Assembly (NCBI GenBank): GCA_030340625.1
Contig: JAOPHQ010000643.1
Location: 1 to 64,000 of the forward strand
DNA length: 64,000 nucleotides
Direction of reading: 5' to 3'
From: Merluccius polli
Taxonomy: Eukaryota > Chordata > Actinopteri > Gadiformes > Merlucciidae
The notes under the pieces are model-generated. The model was given only the letters and a program-made list of their open reading frames with translations. It was not told the origin of the DNA and ran no database searches. Of this stretch, positions 54,201-63,319 are shown piece after piece; within the stretch, counting starts at the first letter, position 1; each line of letters begins with the position of its first letter. The position numbers and the translations under genes are program-made.

Positions 54201-57200
54201 CAACAACTAAATATGTCCCCCTTAAAAGAAGAAATAACCCTGAAATGTCAATGTGGCAATCAAGAAAAATGTGAGATTTCATAGAAAACAAATGATTAAT
54301 CCCATTATCTTTTTTCAGGGTACACTTTTTCATTTTGAATAAAAAGTTCAAAAAGACCCAACAATGATCAAATGCTTCCAAATGTGCTTGAGAATAGTCC
54401 TGAATGCCACCCATGGTACAGTACCTTCATAGGTCTTAGGAGGCAGCAGGGCCAGGATATCGTAGAGCCTCAGCCTCACCATGGCCGCGCTGGCCTTCAG
54501 TTGAGCACCATACACCTTGATGATGGCAGGGACACTGCAAGCACAATACAATGACCACAGCAATGAGGACACTTTTCATTCCTGCCACTAGCTCAGCATA
54601 CTACAAAGAAAATAAGGACAAGTTGAAGAAATGCATTAAAATGATACTCTGAAATAAAATTCTCAAATAAACATGACCATTGTTTTTGAGTCAACCAACA
54701 AATCATGCGTACAATCCTATTCCTTAACAGCATGAACAGAACGACTTCACTGGTGTCTTAATAGAGGGACTCCTACTCATTGAGAGACACCACAGGGCCT
54801 CCTACTCACTGAGACAACATTGTCATGGCACATTCGATGGGCGTCATCAGTCTACGGATGACGTCTTCTGTCAGCAACTCAGGACAATGGGCCACAAAGC
54901 TTCGCATTGCTGGAGAAGGAAAGGGAAAATAACCAGAACAACAGAGAGGTGGGTGAGAAATGAGTGGCGAATGTACACAGAGGTGACAAGGGTCAGAGAA
55001 CGACAAGATTGGTGTCCCCGTACCGCACAGGGCTCCGGCTCGTCCCTCCAGGGTGACCTGCCAGGTGAAGGAGTCGCCCCTGGCCTTCTCTGCCTCCAGC
55101 TCCTTCTGGGAGCGGGGGAACACGTTCCTCCACAGCAGCAGCATCTTGGGAAGGTGATAGCGTACCAGGGAGGGTCCTAGCCAATCACACGCAGACAATC
55201 AGAATACAGTATGTGTAATATATATACACTGACTCGTTGAAGAGAGACCAAACACAGACTTCAGGAATCTCTTTTAGAGGGAAAGCAGAAAGCAGTTTTT
55301 GATTGGCTAAAAAATCCTCCTTTAATCTTTGGGGTCAATTTGACCCGATTCAATGTTTACCGTCTCAAAATAAATGATTATAATTTTTTGCTTCATATTT
55401 AATGACTTTTCCTAATTTACAGGGGACAACTGGGTAAACATAAAATGAACATGATGATATGTTTTCAACGTCCTGTACGCATCGTTTTCTTTGGGGTCAA
55501 TTTGACCCCAGGCTGTTTTAGCTGTATAAAAAAGATGTATTTTGGATGATATTGAAGCCACTATAACATGCAATTTGATAATCTTAAAAAAACTCACCTC
55601 TGCTTACCTAACCTAACCTAAATGTGACCCACTTGGAAGTGCAATAGGTATTCTGGATGTATAAGGGGGGTGGGGGGTATGTTTTATTTAAAGGGCTATT
55701 TAGGTATTCAACAAAGAAACATAGTACCTAACATATACTTGGGTAACAATTTTAATTCTAACCATTTTCTGGAGGTTTAAAATGCTGGGGTCAAATTAAC
55801 CCCAAGGATAAAAGACAAGAGGAGGGTTAAACCAATCAGAGACAGTAGCTGTCTCACCTAGAGTCATGAGGGCCCCGAGCAGCAGCCAGCCTGCCTGGGT
55901 CCTTTGCAGGGACAAGCGACTGTTCTGGGCTGCCGTCCGTAGGAGGTCCTCCGCTATGCTCACCACTAACTACAGTGTGTGTGGGGGGGGGGAAACGTCA
56001 TTATAAATCAGCAAACTTTCCTGTGATTCATTTTACTGAAGCCTGTCAAATTATGATTATGATTTATGCACATATTTGTGCCGGCATCGTATAGACGTGG
56101 AAAGGTCTATACTGTACGTCTATGTATAAAGGTAGATTTTTGTAATCTAAAGTGTGTAATCTAAAGAGATGATGGTGAAGTTGTGCCTCAGTACAGTTCT
56201 ACCTACGGAGAGAAAAAATCTCCAAACCTCAGACAACAGTGTGTGTATATAGACATTTTCTATATAATTTGTATCTCTTTTTTTATTTTTTCTCTTTTTT
56301 GCCCTCACAAGCACTAACTTCTTATTTTCAGAAGGCCTTGTTTTCAGATGAACGCAGCTGAGAAGGATCGGAGTTGCAGTTGCATGGCAGCAAACAACAC
56401 AATCCATACAGAGTAACACACACACACACACACACCATACCTTGCCCTTGCTGTGGGGGATCCCCAGGGGACACTGGTGCACGCCACCGAGCAGGGCTGC
56501 CATGGCGAAGCTGTAGCCGCTCACGGCCTCCGGCGAGCTCTTCAGGTTGTTGATGCGCTCGGCACAGCGGTCCAGCAAAGGGGTTAACTGATAGGGCAGC
56601 GCCACGGCAACGCAGCGCAGGCACCAGGCAGCCGCCAGACGCGCCGCCATGCTGGGGTGGAGCAATACTGAGGTGACCGTCTCCAGCAGGCCTGTGTGTG
56701 TGTGTGTGTGTGTGTGGGGGGGGGGGGGGTCACAGAAAACCATTGAGGGCCCAAATAACAATAAATGTACTTGTCTAAATACAAATATAAAAGACACTAT
56801 ACATAGCTAAAAGACAAAACAACCTAGACAAACTAATCAAATGAAGTCAAATGAAAATACTAATAACAAAGCGGAAAATGTATCAGTCAGTGTGAAAGAA
56901 AGGTGGAGGGTTGACCACTCATAGGTGGTTTTAAAGGAGGATTTTTTTTGTGAATGAGTATAAATTGCCTTTTCCAGACTTAAAATATTTCATACTTCAT
57001 CATGTTTTCCCTATTTTAAAAATGGGCAGTGCACATCAAAGACAGCCTCAAATCCTATACATCTGTCACCCAATCAACTGTTTGTCTAGACCAGAAGCAG
57101 TACAGTCGATCTGCTTCTACCCCCCCCACCCCCCCCAAATCCAATGTATTGGGAGTTAAGGGCCCCACTCCCTCCCTCCCTCCCCCCTACCTATGGAGGG

Positions 57201-60200
57201 CTCCTGGATGAGTGGCGAGGCGGTGGCGCTGAGGCTGTGCACCAGGCTGCCCAGCTCTTTGAGAGCACACACCATCACATGCTGGCTGGCAGACACGTCC
57301 GCAGCCCCCGCCTTGTTCTCCCCACTGGGGTCGCTCACTACTGCCTCTGTGGGGGAGAGGACAGAGGTGGTGGTGGTGGTAGTGGGGGGATGGAGGGGGA
57401 GTTGGTCAGTGTACCTAACAATAACAATGGCATAACAATCAATTATAGATTCATGAATGATGGCTTTTTTTGCGACTCAAATGCCATTCATCAACACACA
57501 TAGCATAATTGGATGCGGTGGCCCCGCTGGAAAAATCTGCTGAGCTTTTGAGTTCCATTAAAGTAATCCATTTGAACTCGCACTGCGGCACACTTTCCAA
57601 ATTAAGAGTTTAACTGAAGCTCATTTGGGCCAGGCCACCGTAGCATCCAGTATGCCATCACTGTCACCACACGCAATCAAATGGGAAAAAAGCTCAGGAA
57701 ATTGAGCACCAAAACCCCTAGAGAACACACACTGACACACAGTCCTCTGCCGCCAAAACTTGTTTTTATTTTTCCCTAACCATTTTTTGCCAAGTTGTCA
57801 ACCCACAGTAAATACTATCAGGTTTCTAATGGAAATGACAACCTTCGGTGGTGTTGGTTGTAATACTAATCATGTCAACCAATTGTTTTGTATTTAAGAA
57901 TTGACAGATTTGATTATAACAAAAATGGAATCATTATTCAAATCTGACTGAAAAGACTAAAGGATGTCAAAAATGTTTCTATCTTGAGTGTGGCACAGTA
58001 TATGTACAGAAGGTCAGTGTAATTATGTTTTTCTTATTGACAAAATCCACCACTGAAACCACTGAAAAGCCAACTTATTTCTAGCAGTGTATGTCTGCCG
58101 TCTAGCAAACTGCAGACAGATGCTTTCTGTGCAAATGAGACGTGGCAATAAGAAAAACATTGAACTACACTGGCCCGGACGGTCAAATAATACTTAGCAG
58201 CGTACGAGAGCAGGATCAGATTAAAATGCAAAAGAAGGAAGCGCACACTTATAATATTTAGAATATCCGTCTAATATTTTAAGTCAATGATGTAATCCAC
58301 AACCTAAACGGGACCGGCACTTTAATCAAAACTAGTAGGAATCGTAGGACTGGTCATCAACCATTAGAGACCAATAGAGTTCTAATTACTGCTATGCTCC
58401 CATTTCACCTATAATACTGAGCCCTTCTTAAAAATGCTCAATCTAAAACCTTTACTTAGTTTCATCAGTCTACAGAACATACAGCTATAATATCCGAGTT
58501 TATTTATTACATCTTAATTCCTCATAGACTCTGTGGATATGGAGGTGTGCTGGATCCATAGCTGTACCAACATCAAGACCGAAAACTAGACAACACAGTG
58601 ACACTAGAATGTGTCTTTTAGATTTCAAAGCAAATCACAGAGTAAGGATCATCTTTTTTATTTTTGGGTGGGGGTGGTGGGGGGTGGGGGGGAGGGTTGA
58701 TTAGAAACATGATTGACAAGTCATGTAATGTAGGGAAAAACGTAATGTGCATTAAATGAAAGAAACTCTTTCAAATGTTATGGCTTGATGGTAGATGGTA
58801 ATGGGACTACTCTGCTTCTGTGGCATGCGAGTGAGTTAAAAGGGACACATGCCAGCTTTCTAAAGACACTTACTGCCACTTGGTGTTTGTAATGAATTAA
58901 CAGGCAAGAAGCCATATGTGGCAAGACTGAGTAAGCAAAATTACAAAATGGTGAATTTTTCATGAGTACGTAACTATAATACAGTATAATTATATTCTTT
59001 ATATTATATTCATATTCTACATGCAGGCTTCATGAAAGTGTAGGCAAAATAAATAAATAAATGAAGAAAGAAGAAAAGCATGCTAGATGGAAAGATGGAA
59101 AACCCAACGGGAGACACACACACAACACCAGCAAACCATGCCAGAAAGGATACAATAAAAGCATGTACGGTGAGAAGGGGAGAGAATGTTTCAAATGAAA
59201 AAGTGGTAATAGTAGATGAGTACTTACTCTGCAATGCTCTGAACCGTGATATTTCCCCCCCTTCCTCCTTACCCACAGCCCTCATCTGCTTGCCGATGGC
59301 CTGGCAGAGTTCCTTGCCCGCCGCAATCTGGGCCTTCTCGCCCAGCAAGCCCCCGAGGGTGGCGCGCAGCATGAAGGAGACGCAGCGCCGCGAGTACACC
59401 GCCTCTACGTGCGTCTGCGTGGCCCGCGGGTGGGAGACCAGGTCCAGCACGTGGGACAGGAACGTGGCAAAGTTACGCTCCAGCCACTGGCCACCGAGCG
59501 TGGTCACAAACACAACGTAGGCCTGGAAGGGAGACATCAAATCGTGTTTGGAGTCTATTTACTATCCGCTACTTAGTTTATTAGCTTATGTATTTTTATC
59601 CAAACTTGCAGTGAATTCAGATACAGGCCATTAAGGGGGAGGTAGAGCTTAGGCATGACGCTCAAGGATGCCTATACAGGTAGGACACAGACTTGATCGA
59701 ACCAAGCGTTTTTCCCGCTACATCAAACTGATAAATTAGCATGGAGTAGAGGAATACAAGGTGCCACTATAAAGGCCCATTTCTTGTCTGCAGACAAAGA
59801 TATTTTGTCTTTTGCAATAGTGTCACATACAAGTGTTACATACAAGAGAAACCTGAACCTGAATACTCAAGTCTTATTGAAGAGGTCATTCTGCAGTGCA
59901 CATAGAGCTCCACCACACACACACACACTGTAGTCCTGGTGGGAGGAAGGAGATGGCTCACCTGTGTGACGCCGACTCGCACCTCCCTGCTGACAGAGCC
60001 ACCCCCCTTCAGCATCTCCCCGCCACTCTTCAGGAAGCCTGAGCCCCCACGCAGGAAGCCCGTTGCCATAAGCTCCAGCACCTCCTCCAGGGTGGCCCGC
60101 TTCACGTTCTGACGCATGACTGTGGACAAGCGAGAGATGGCTAGTTAGTTAGCATAGAAATTAGATAGCACAGATGATGAAACACTCAAACACTTGACCG

Positions 60201-62774
60201 GTCTTGAGCTGTGAACAACACATGATGATCTCTCAACGTCGCCGTTGCCATTTTAATTCCTAGTTCAGCATTGAAACCCAACCTAGCATTGATGCGTCGC
60301 TAACCTTTTTTTCACATTGCCGCTGCACTCAAAGTTCAAACAATTTCAACCTGTCTAAGCACGTCCAATCAGATTACAAATCAGAATCTATACGCCAATG
60401 GCTTTTTTCATTTCTTAGCTCAAATACAATTTTTATGTATTTTATGTGTTATAAGTATTTGAGTGTTATAAGTTAAAAGTGCTGAACTCCTGTGTTGGCT
60501 GGCTATATTTCGCACCGCCAACCTAGCTACCTAGTGCTTTGCTTGACGCTCGTCATGTGTTGACCGCTTTATGCCCAGAGAGGAACCCGACCTGCTGCTT
60601 GCTTGGGCATCAGAGCTGTGGCCATGACTGTCCCCAGCAGTTTGGACACTGCTACCCGCACGCCATAGTTGGAGCCTTCCAGGGCCTTGAAACACAGCGT
60701 GGCAACGTTTTCCAGCTCCGTCGTCCACATGAACACCGCTTCGTTCTGTAGCTCCAGCAGGCACTGCACAGCATGGAGAAAAGGCAAGCATGAATTAGCG
60801 ATTCAACAGCCACTCAATACAAGTGGAAGAGGAAGAGCTGTGAAACATGTCCTCCACAAAAGACACGGCAGGAATACACTTACACTTACCCAAAACATCC
60901 TTACTACATCAAATGTAGATTTACTGACATGAAGTTGACTTTTGCAATGGTAGAAGCACTTACAGCAATGTAATATATCCATACAGATGATATCATACAT
61001 TTCTACAATATTGATGTATAATGAAATACAATGATGTTAGATGTGCTTTAGGTAATCTGTTACACTCTGATTTTGGTTGTTTTTAATTCTAATAAAAATA
61101 ACTATTACTAATCATTACTAACAATTGCTGACATGAGTCATCCATTCTGCCTCCTCATCAGCACTTTTGACAGACGTTGATCGAAAAAATACCATTGTTG
61201 AAGGGCAACAGACCTTTGCTACTGCACAGCGCACTGCCATGGATCTGTCAGTGAGCAGCGAGCGGGCGTTCTTGTATATGTCCCTGTGGCAGGAAGCTGC
61301 GGCCCCACCCAGTCCACAGAGCACCTTTTGCAGACTGATAAGGATCTCCCCTCTACCCTGGGACTGGAGAAACACGAGAGACAAGAGCATTCTTATTTTA
61401 AATATTTTATTTATTTCTACTAGTTTTTCAAAACTTTTTTTCCTGGTACACCTGGTCAAGGTAATGTGTAATTATTGTTGCTTGCACTTACAATTGAACA
61501 GTGTAGTTGATTCATTTTCACCGAATTTATTATTATACAATAGTATGTACGGAACAACTCTATGTATTATTTACATAGAATTATGAGAAAAAAGGGTTAT
61601 TCTCATTAATTAATTTGAATAAAAACCTTGGCAGATACATTATTTTGCTCTCTTAATTGTGTTACATCATTATTCCAAATGGACCATTACGGCTCACACC
61701 TTGTTGTGTATGAGAGTCTTACCTCTGCACTCTTCAAGGCCTTCAACAGGTTGTTGATGGTATCAGGGAAGGAGCTTCCAAGCATTCTGCCCATCTTCTC
61801 ATAGAAAGCACCCACACATGCCACGGCAGCACTGCCAAAATAAAACATCATTTTTTAAACAACATTGTAATACAATTCATAAATGTATACATTTAAGGTG
61901 AGATATATAACAAAAGCCTCTACATATTAATAACAATAATCATGTCATCATATATATAATGACATAATGCATTCAGAGTACAAAGTTGCACTAAATTGTA
62001 TGACAATGTACAATATAGTGCAACTAACGTCCGATGGCACAATATACGTAGTGTATGGTGTAATAGTCTATATGCTTGTTACAACTGATGCTGCCAGGCG
62101 CATCATTTTATTAATCCTCCCTTTTAAATACTATCATCATTCTACGGATTAAAATTAATCTTAACCTCTCATACACCAGTGTGTATGAGAGGTTACCATT
62201 ATACACTAACCGCAATGTTGAAAAGGTTTAGGCCTATAACTTAGGCACAAATGTGACACTAACACGCAGTCGCTACTGCAGGCTAAGATTATTGGCATAA
62301 AACTCACTCGTATGAAAACACATAATAATTTACTTAATTGGGAACTCACAGTTTTGTTGGCAGGTACGCTGGTGTGTCATCCTTGCTTTTGATAATATCA
62401 TTGCACTTGTCCAGCGTCTGGAAGACAGTGAAGGTGTCCCCGATGCTGTAAAGGGTCGCCAGGTTCTTGGCCAGCAGTTTCCTCGTTGGGGGTCCGGGAG
62501 CGCTGCTGATCAGCCCCGTCAGCTGCTCCACCAGCTTCTTCTGCTTCTCCTTCACGTCCACCTTTTTAAAATACAAGATTGGACAGTGTTTATCGCGTGT
62601 CGCCGATTAGCGCACAATAACAAAACGCTGATGAATACACAAAGTCACCTTGTTCGCCGCCACGAGAACTTTATCCAAGAAGCGAAGCCATTCAAAGATG
62701 AAGACGGGCCTCTTGGCCTCAGTGATCTGGGCCAGGGCATCCTCGTTGAGCAGAAGACTGTGAGCCAGCTCCAT
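30664..62774 (-). CDS. heatr5b: HEAT repeat-containing protein 5B, complete
   Basis: HEATR5B (p200) is a large cytosolic HEAT-repeat protein of the aftiphilin/p200/gamma-synergin group that works with AP-1 and clathrin at the trans-Golgi and endosomes. Coding exons in transcript order: 62649-62774, 62350-62561, 61723-61831, 61214-61363, 60592-60763, 59962-60119, 59273-59522, 57191-57346, 56441-56691, 55858-55969, 55024-55176, 54810-54909, 54425-54534, 53981-54144, 50792-50967, 47720-47825, 47294-47484, 46688-46847, 45819-46008, 45216-45385, 44888-45029, 43961-44140, 43119-43379, 40986-41167, 40774-40842, 39360-39539, 38146-38395, 37631-37876, 36835-36962, 35950-36094, 32761-33039, 32061-32285, 31634-31785, 31297-31510, 30664-30971. 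All 34 introns are GT-AG and all phases close: 6177 nt, 2058 residues (human about 2071). It starts MELAHSLLLNEDALAQITEA and ends PTIKLKTSFF. The start is conserved and has no in-frame alternative nearby. HEATR5A is excluded by sequence and synteny. Confidence 0.97.
31297..31785 (-). CDS. heatr5b: heatr5b exons 33-34 with a stop-free 123-nt intron between them
   Basis: Exon 33 (31634-31785) ends NSSDPT and exon 34 (31297-31510) starts VQTRCYQLL, matching the family when spliced. The intron 31511-31633 is 123 nt, a multiple of three, and has no in-frame stop. The reading frame therefore stays open from exon 33 through the intron into exon 34. The donor is ACG|GTGCGG, which is weak. Confidence 0.88.
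31786..33038 (-). other. heatr5b introns 31-32 and exon 32 region with GT microsatellites
   Basis: GT tracts lie at about 32303-32322, immediately upstream of the exon 32 acceptor on the minus strand, and at about 32692-32745, just inside the exon 31 donor. The rest of introns 31 (32286-32760) and 32 (31786-32060) shows nothing recognisable. Exons 31 and 32 are coding (see the gene entry). Confidence 0.8.
33839..33977. repeat. Imperfect hairpin, arms about 25 bp, heatr5b intron 30
   Basis: GTGTGTGTGGTTGATAGCTG at the left pairs with the right end, which reads the same when inverted apart from a one-base gap. The spacer is about 85 bp. It immediately precedes a transposon-like element. Confidence 0.85.
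33999..35115. mobile_element. Non-autonomous DNA element with terminal CTGGGTTTCCATCC, interrupted by a second element
   Basis: The left end CTGGGTTTCCATCC and the right end GGATGGAAATGCAC are imperfect inverted repeats of a type repeated in many teleosts. The element body resumes after the inserted element at 34203-34736. No transposase coding is seen. Confidence 0.6.
34203..34736. mobile_element. TTAA-bounded element nested in the previous one
   Basis: Begins TTAAAGGGGCACTTGGCAAC and ends GTTGCCAAGTGCCCTTTAA, giving terminal inverted repeats of about 20 bp flanked by TTAA. TTAA duplication is typical of piggyBac-type transposition. The interior has no transposase, so it would be a MITE. 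Confidence 0.72.
35387..35562 (+). repeat. Copy A of an inverted sequence pair, heatr5b intron 30
   Basis: About 175 bp including CATTGTCTAGTTCTCTTGG and AGTACTTAGCCCTTTGACTG. It recurs in opposite orientation at about 37930-38108. Confidence 0.8.
36095..36834 (-). other. heatr5b intron 29
   Basis: No repeat family, coding frame or RNA gene is recognised. Confidence 0.6.
37095..37400 (+). repeat. Interspersed repeat, copy 1 of 2, heatr5b intron 28
   Basis: Shares GCACTCAAAGTTCAAAC and GTTGGCTGGCTATAT, plus a terminal TCATGTGTTGA-CGCTTTATG segment, with the stretch at about 60270-60576 in the same orientation. The family is unknown to me. Confidence 0.75.
37930..38108 (-). repeat. Copy B of the inverted sequence pair, heatr5b intron 27
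   Basis: Reverse-complement of copy A at about 35387-35562, with several substitutions. It includes CAGTCAAAGGGCTAAGTACT and CCAAGAGAACTAGACAATG. Exons 28, 29 and 30 lie between the two copies. Confidence 0.8.
38146..38395 (-). CDS. heatr5b: heatr5b exon 27 with acidic low-complexity insert
   Basis: Encodes about residues 1411-1494. After VYVVAMKIKKEAESKP comes a Gly run and an Asp/Glu run (about 1436-1444), then the conserved LPPDSLISLVQPELPSLSRL. The acidic loop sits where the human protein, as I recall it, also has an Asp-rich stretch. It is a variable linker between HEAT blocks. Confidence 0.9.
38524..39283. mobile_element. Element rich in GACCAAGACC-type repeats, inserted in a GT tract
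   Basis: Left TAGACTTGTAGTC and right GAACTACAAGTCTA are terminal inverted repeats. Both ends carry degenerate GACCAAGAC/GACCGAGAC direct repeats, a composition familiar from a common teleost repeat. GT microsatellite sequence flanks both sides (short at the left, about 67 bp at 39283-39349). A poly-G run lies at about 39006-39019. Confidence 0.7.
39283..39349 (+). repeat. (GT)n microsatellite beside the heatr5b exon 26 donor
   Basis: About 33 GT units end 10 nt from the exon 26 donor at 39359 (GAG|GTCTGA). Confidence 0.95.
39540..40773 (-). other. heatr5b intron 25 with (GA)n at about 40302-40474
   Basis: A GA tract with interspersed GGCAGAG units follows a poly-G run (about 40253-40271). 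Nothing else is recognised. Confidence 0.85.
41168..43118 (-). other. heatr5b intron 23, containing a long perfect inverted repeat
   Basis: AT-rich. GGGTTGGGCGATTTTCTGAT near 41660 resembles a hAT-like repeat end. Arms of an inverted repeat lie at 41815-41904 and 42146-42234. The remainder (42240-43118) shows no named content. Confidence 0.6.
41815..42234. repeat. Inverted repeat with about 88-bp arms
   Basis: The left arm, from AATTGAATTCAATGTATGC to GAACATGCTGGATGC read inverted, and the right arm appear identical base for base over about 88 bp. The loop is about 240 bp. It looks like a foldback element or the ends of a palindromic transposon. Confidence 0.88.
44511..44839. mobile_element. 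TTAA-bounded MITE, heatr5b intron 21
   Basis: Starts TTAAAGGTGCTGTAGTAAG and ends CTTACCTACAGCAGCTTTAA. The inverted ends match over about 26 bp with two or three differences, flanked by TTAA. The right end is 49 nt from the exon 21 edge at 44888. No coding content. Confidence 0.75.
45568..45780. repeat. Hairpin-bearing repeat, heatr5b intron 19
   Basis: A perfect 18-bp hairpin (GATAGATCAACCTACCAG at 45703-45720 and its reverse complement at 45743-45760) lies inside weaker outer repeats containing CACCAGGTGGTAA and CACCTGGTGGTAA. The left edge TTAAAGGTCCCC resembles other teleost MITE ends. Confidence 0.7.
46062..46131 (+). repeat. (TAA)n microsatellite, likely tail of the adjacent LINE
   Basis: About 23 AAT units. 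On the minus strand it lies about 75 nt beyond the end of the LINE coding remnant, as expected for the 3' tail of an L2/Rex1-type element. Confidence 0.85.
46205..46665 (-). mobile_element. 5'-truncated, internally deleted non-LTR retrotransposon (LINE)
   Basis: On the minus strand, 46499-46660 encodes FHCYTDDNQLYLSS and later KLWMQQNLIKLNCNKS. This is the YADD catalytic box and following block of reverse transcriptase in L2/Rex1/CR1-type elements, with YADD here as YTDD. A stop follows, and a second frame then gives FKAIYNLAAPYLSDL and, after a shift, RTWGGRAFSVG, motifs from the C-terminal end of the same polyprotein. The segment between is missing. The remnant starts within about 30 nt of the exon 18 donor (46687). 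Confidence 0.8.
48182..49283. mobile_element. Foldback element with 323-bp inverted arms and internal tandem repeats, heatr5b intron 15
   Basis: Arms at 48182-48504 and 48961-49283 are near-identical inverted copies, and the outermost bases are TTAAAGGGATAGTTCGGG. That terminus resembles palindromic Angel-type MITEs of fish. Between the arms are four direct repeats of about 105 bp (around CCGACATGGCTGCTCT and GAAGCCCCGGTGATG). Each arm carries the same 88-codon open frame, which is a by-product of the duplication. Confidence 0.88.
49470..49920. mobile_element. hAT-like non-autonomous element, heatr5b intron 15
   Basis: The left TAGCCTAGAAATCTAGAC and the right end, read inverted TAGCCTGGCAGGCCAGAC, are imperfect terminal repeats. 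Flanks TAAATCTGA and TAAATCTTA suggest a slightly decayed target duplication. No transposase is seen. Confidence 0.55.
49960..50215 (+). mobile_element. Possible PIF/Harbinger-derived fragment
   Basis: Begins GGCCTTTACACACCAGGGAT. The open frame 49974-50237 contains EQLLLSDMRERKKKKLCRRR followed by a KHVWHVHR stretch. This faintly recalls the basic N-terminus of Harbinger transposases. No DDE domain is present, and the resemblance is from memory. Confidence 0.35.
50215..50791 (-). other. heatr5b intron 15, part next to exon 15
   Basis: AT-rich sequence with no recognised content. Confidence 0.55.
50981..52850. repeat. Minisatellite (unit about 34 bp) split by a 1.5-kb palindromic element, heatr5b intron 14
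   Basis: Units built on GTTACTATAGTTATAGTC and GTCATGACAGTTGT lie at 50981-51121 and again at 52656-52850. Between them is an element with inverted ends (see 51122-52655). The unit phase resumes with GTTACTATAG on the far side. Confidence 0.88.
51122..52655. mobile_element. Palindromic element with AAAT-type tracts in both arms
   Basis: GGGAC at the left and GTCCC at the right edge it. ACGTCCACGCGTCACATCTC near the left recurs inverted, with two changes, near the right. Inner arms at about 51484-51580 and 51857-51950 are a second strong inverted pair. AAATAAAT-rich tracts (about 51225-51480) face TTTATTTA-rich tracts (about 51990-52210). GTTACTATAG on both sides may be a target duplication or simply the minisatellite unit. 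Confidence 0.72.
52900..53980. repeat. heatr5b intron 14, GC-rich hairpin and tandem-repeat segment within hAT-like ends
   Basis: A perfect 12-bp hairpin lies at about 52910-52937 (CAAGGTAGCGTA). A GC-rich hairpin is at about 53138-53227 and a 14-bp hairpin at 53245-53274. Three diverged tandem units around GTCGGCCGTAGGTC are interspersed with poly-C runs (about 53470-53497, 53579-53605 and 53672-53687). CATAGTCGAATCTGATTCG on the left and GAATAGTCGACTATTCGG on the right look like ends of one element. Confidence 0.6.
55177..55857. repeat. heatr5b intron 10, element with repeated GGGGTCAATTTGACCCC palindromes
   Basis: The palindrome, or a close variant, occurs near 55330, 55492 and 55787. AATCTTTGGGGTCAATTTG at the left and CCCCAAGGATAAAAGA at the right look like inverted ends. 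It resembles a known class of teleost repeat. No coding content. Confidence 0.65.
56692..57190 (-). other. heatr5b intron 8
   Basis: On the minus strand the intron ends in a poly-C run and (AC)n immediately before the exon 9 acceptor (about 56692-56730). The rest has nothing named. Confidence 0.75.
57347..59272 (-). other. heatr5b intron 7
   Basis: About 1.9 kb of AT-rich sequence with a G-rich run near 58666-58696. I see no transposon, RNA gene or exon, apart from the possible 45-nt extension of exon 7 at its 5' end. Confidence 0.6.
59273..59522 (-). CDS. heatr5b: heatr5b exon 7 with a second in-phase donor downstream
   Basis: Runs from AYVVFVTTLGGQWLERNF to the conserved GKQMRAV, with the donor GTGG|GTAAGG at 59272. 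Reading continues open to a second, stronger-looking donor GCAGA|GTAAGTA, ending at 59228. That donor adds exactly 45 nt in the same phase. The annotated end follows the family; the longer form is described in the findings. Confidence 0.88.
59523..62349 (-). other. heatr5b introns 2-6 (with exons 3-6)
   Basis: Introns 59523-59961, 60120-60591, 60764-61213, 61364-61722 and 61832-62349 surround coding exons 6, 5, 4 and 3. Apart from the repeat copy in intron 5, I see no named content. An inverted CTCTCATACAC/GTGTATGAGAG hairpin lies at about 62166-62193. Confidence 0.6.
60270..60576 (+). repeat. Interspersed repeat, copy 2 of 2, heatr5b intron 5
   Basis: Same family and orientation as 37095-37400. 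It ends about 15 nt from the exon 5 donor (exon edge 60592), so the insertion lies very close to that splice site. Confidence 0.75.
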
Positions 62775-63319
62775 GTCAAACTACCAACCACCAAGGGCTC
62801 CTAGGAGCCGTATGTTTCCAAGGACAAAGCGACACAACCTCAGCCCCTGCACTGTGATACAGCACACAGATGGACGCCATCAGACATCACATCTCTTCGT
62901 TCATCTTAGCACTTTAACAAATACATACAGCGCCAAAATGTAGTCATGGGGGCACATTCATCATAGTTGGGTGGCATTCCTTATCTATTGTACGGTGTGT
63001 GCGGAGCCACCAAAACATGACAAGTAGTAAAATATTGTTGTGTGCATCTTGCAAAACTTAAATAGGCATAAATAACGCCCGCGTTAAGTCTACTGTGTTG
63101 ACAGCGGTTGGCCCGACCCTCCAGCTGTGGAGGGGAACCGCCGAGTTAGCTTCACGTCAAGCTAGCTTCGTTGGGGAACCAGCTGGGTTCTGGCATGTCC
63201 GCACTATTTAAAGTGAAACGTCAACTGTCAAAACAGCTAAGGGTGTGTATGTAAGAACAAGGCATAATATTAGCAAATACCCCAAAATCGGTAAAGACGA
63301 GTAATTTGTGTATCCTACC
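62775..63319 (-). other. heatr5b: Probable heatr5b 5' UTR: splice into exon 1 and upstream non-coding exon
   Basis: On the minus strand a good acceptor (GGCTCCTAG) precedes the ATG by 26 nt at 62800. A donor ACAG|GTAGG ends a possible non-coding exon at 63319. The intron between (62801-63318) would be 518 nt. This is inferred from splice motifs alone. Confidence 0.45.
62801..63318 (-). other. Possible heatr5b 5' UTR intron
   Basis: See the 5' UTR entry. There is no other content. Confidence 0.4.
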
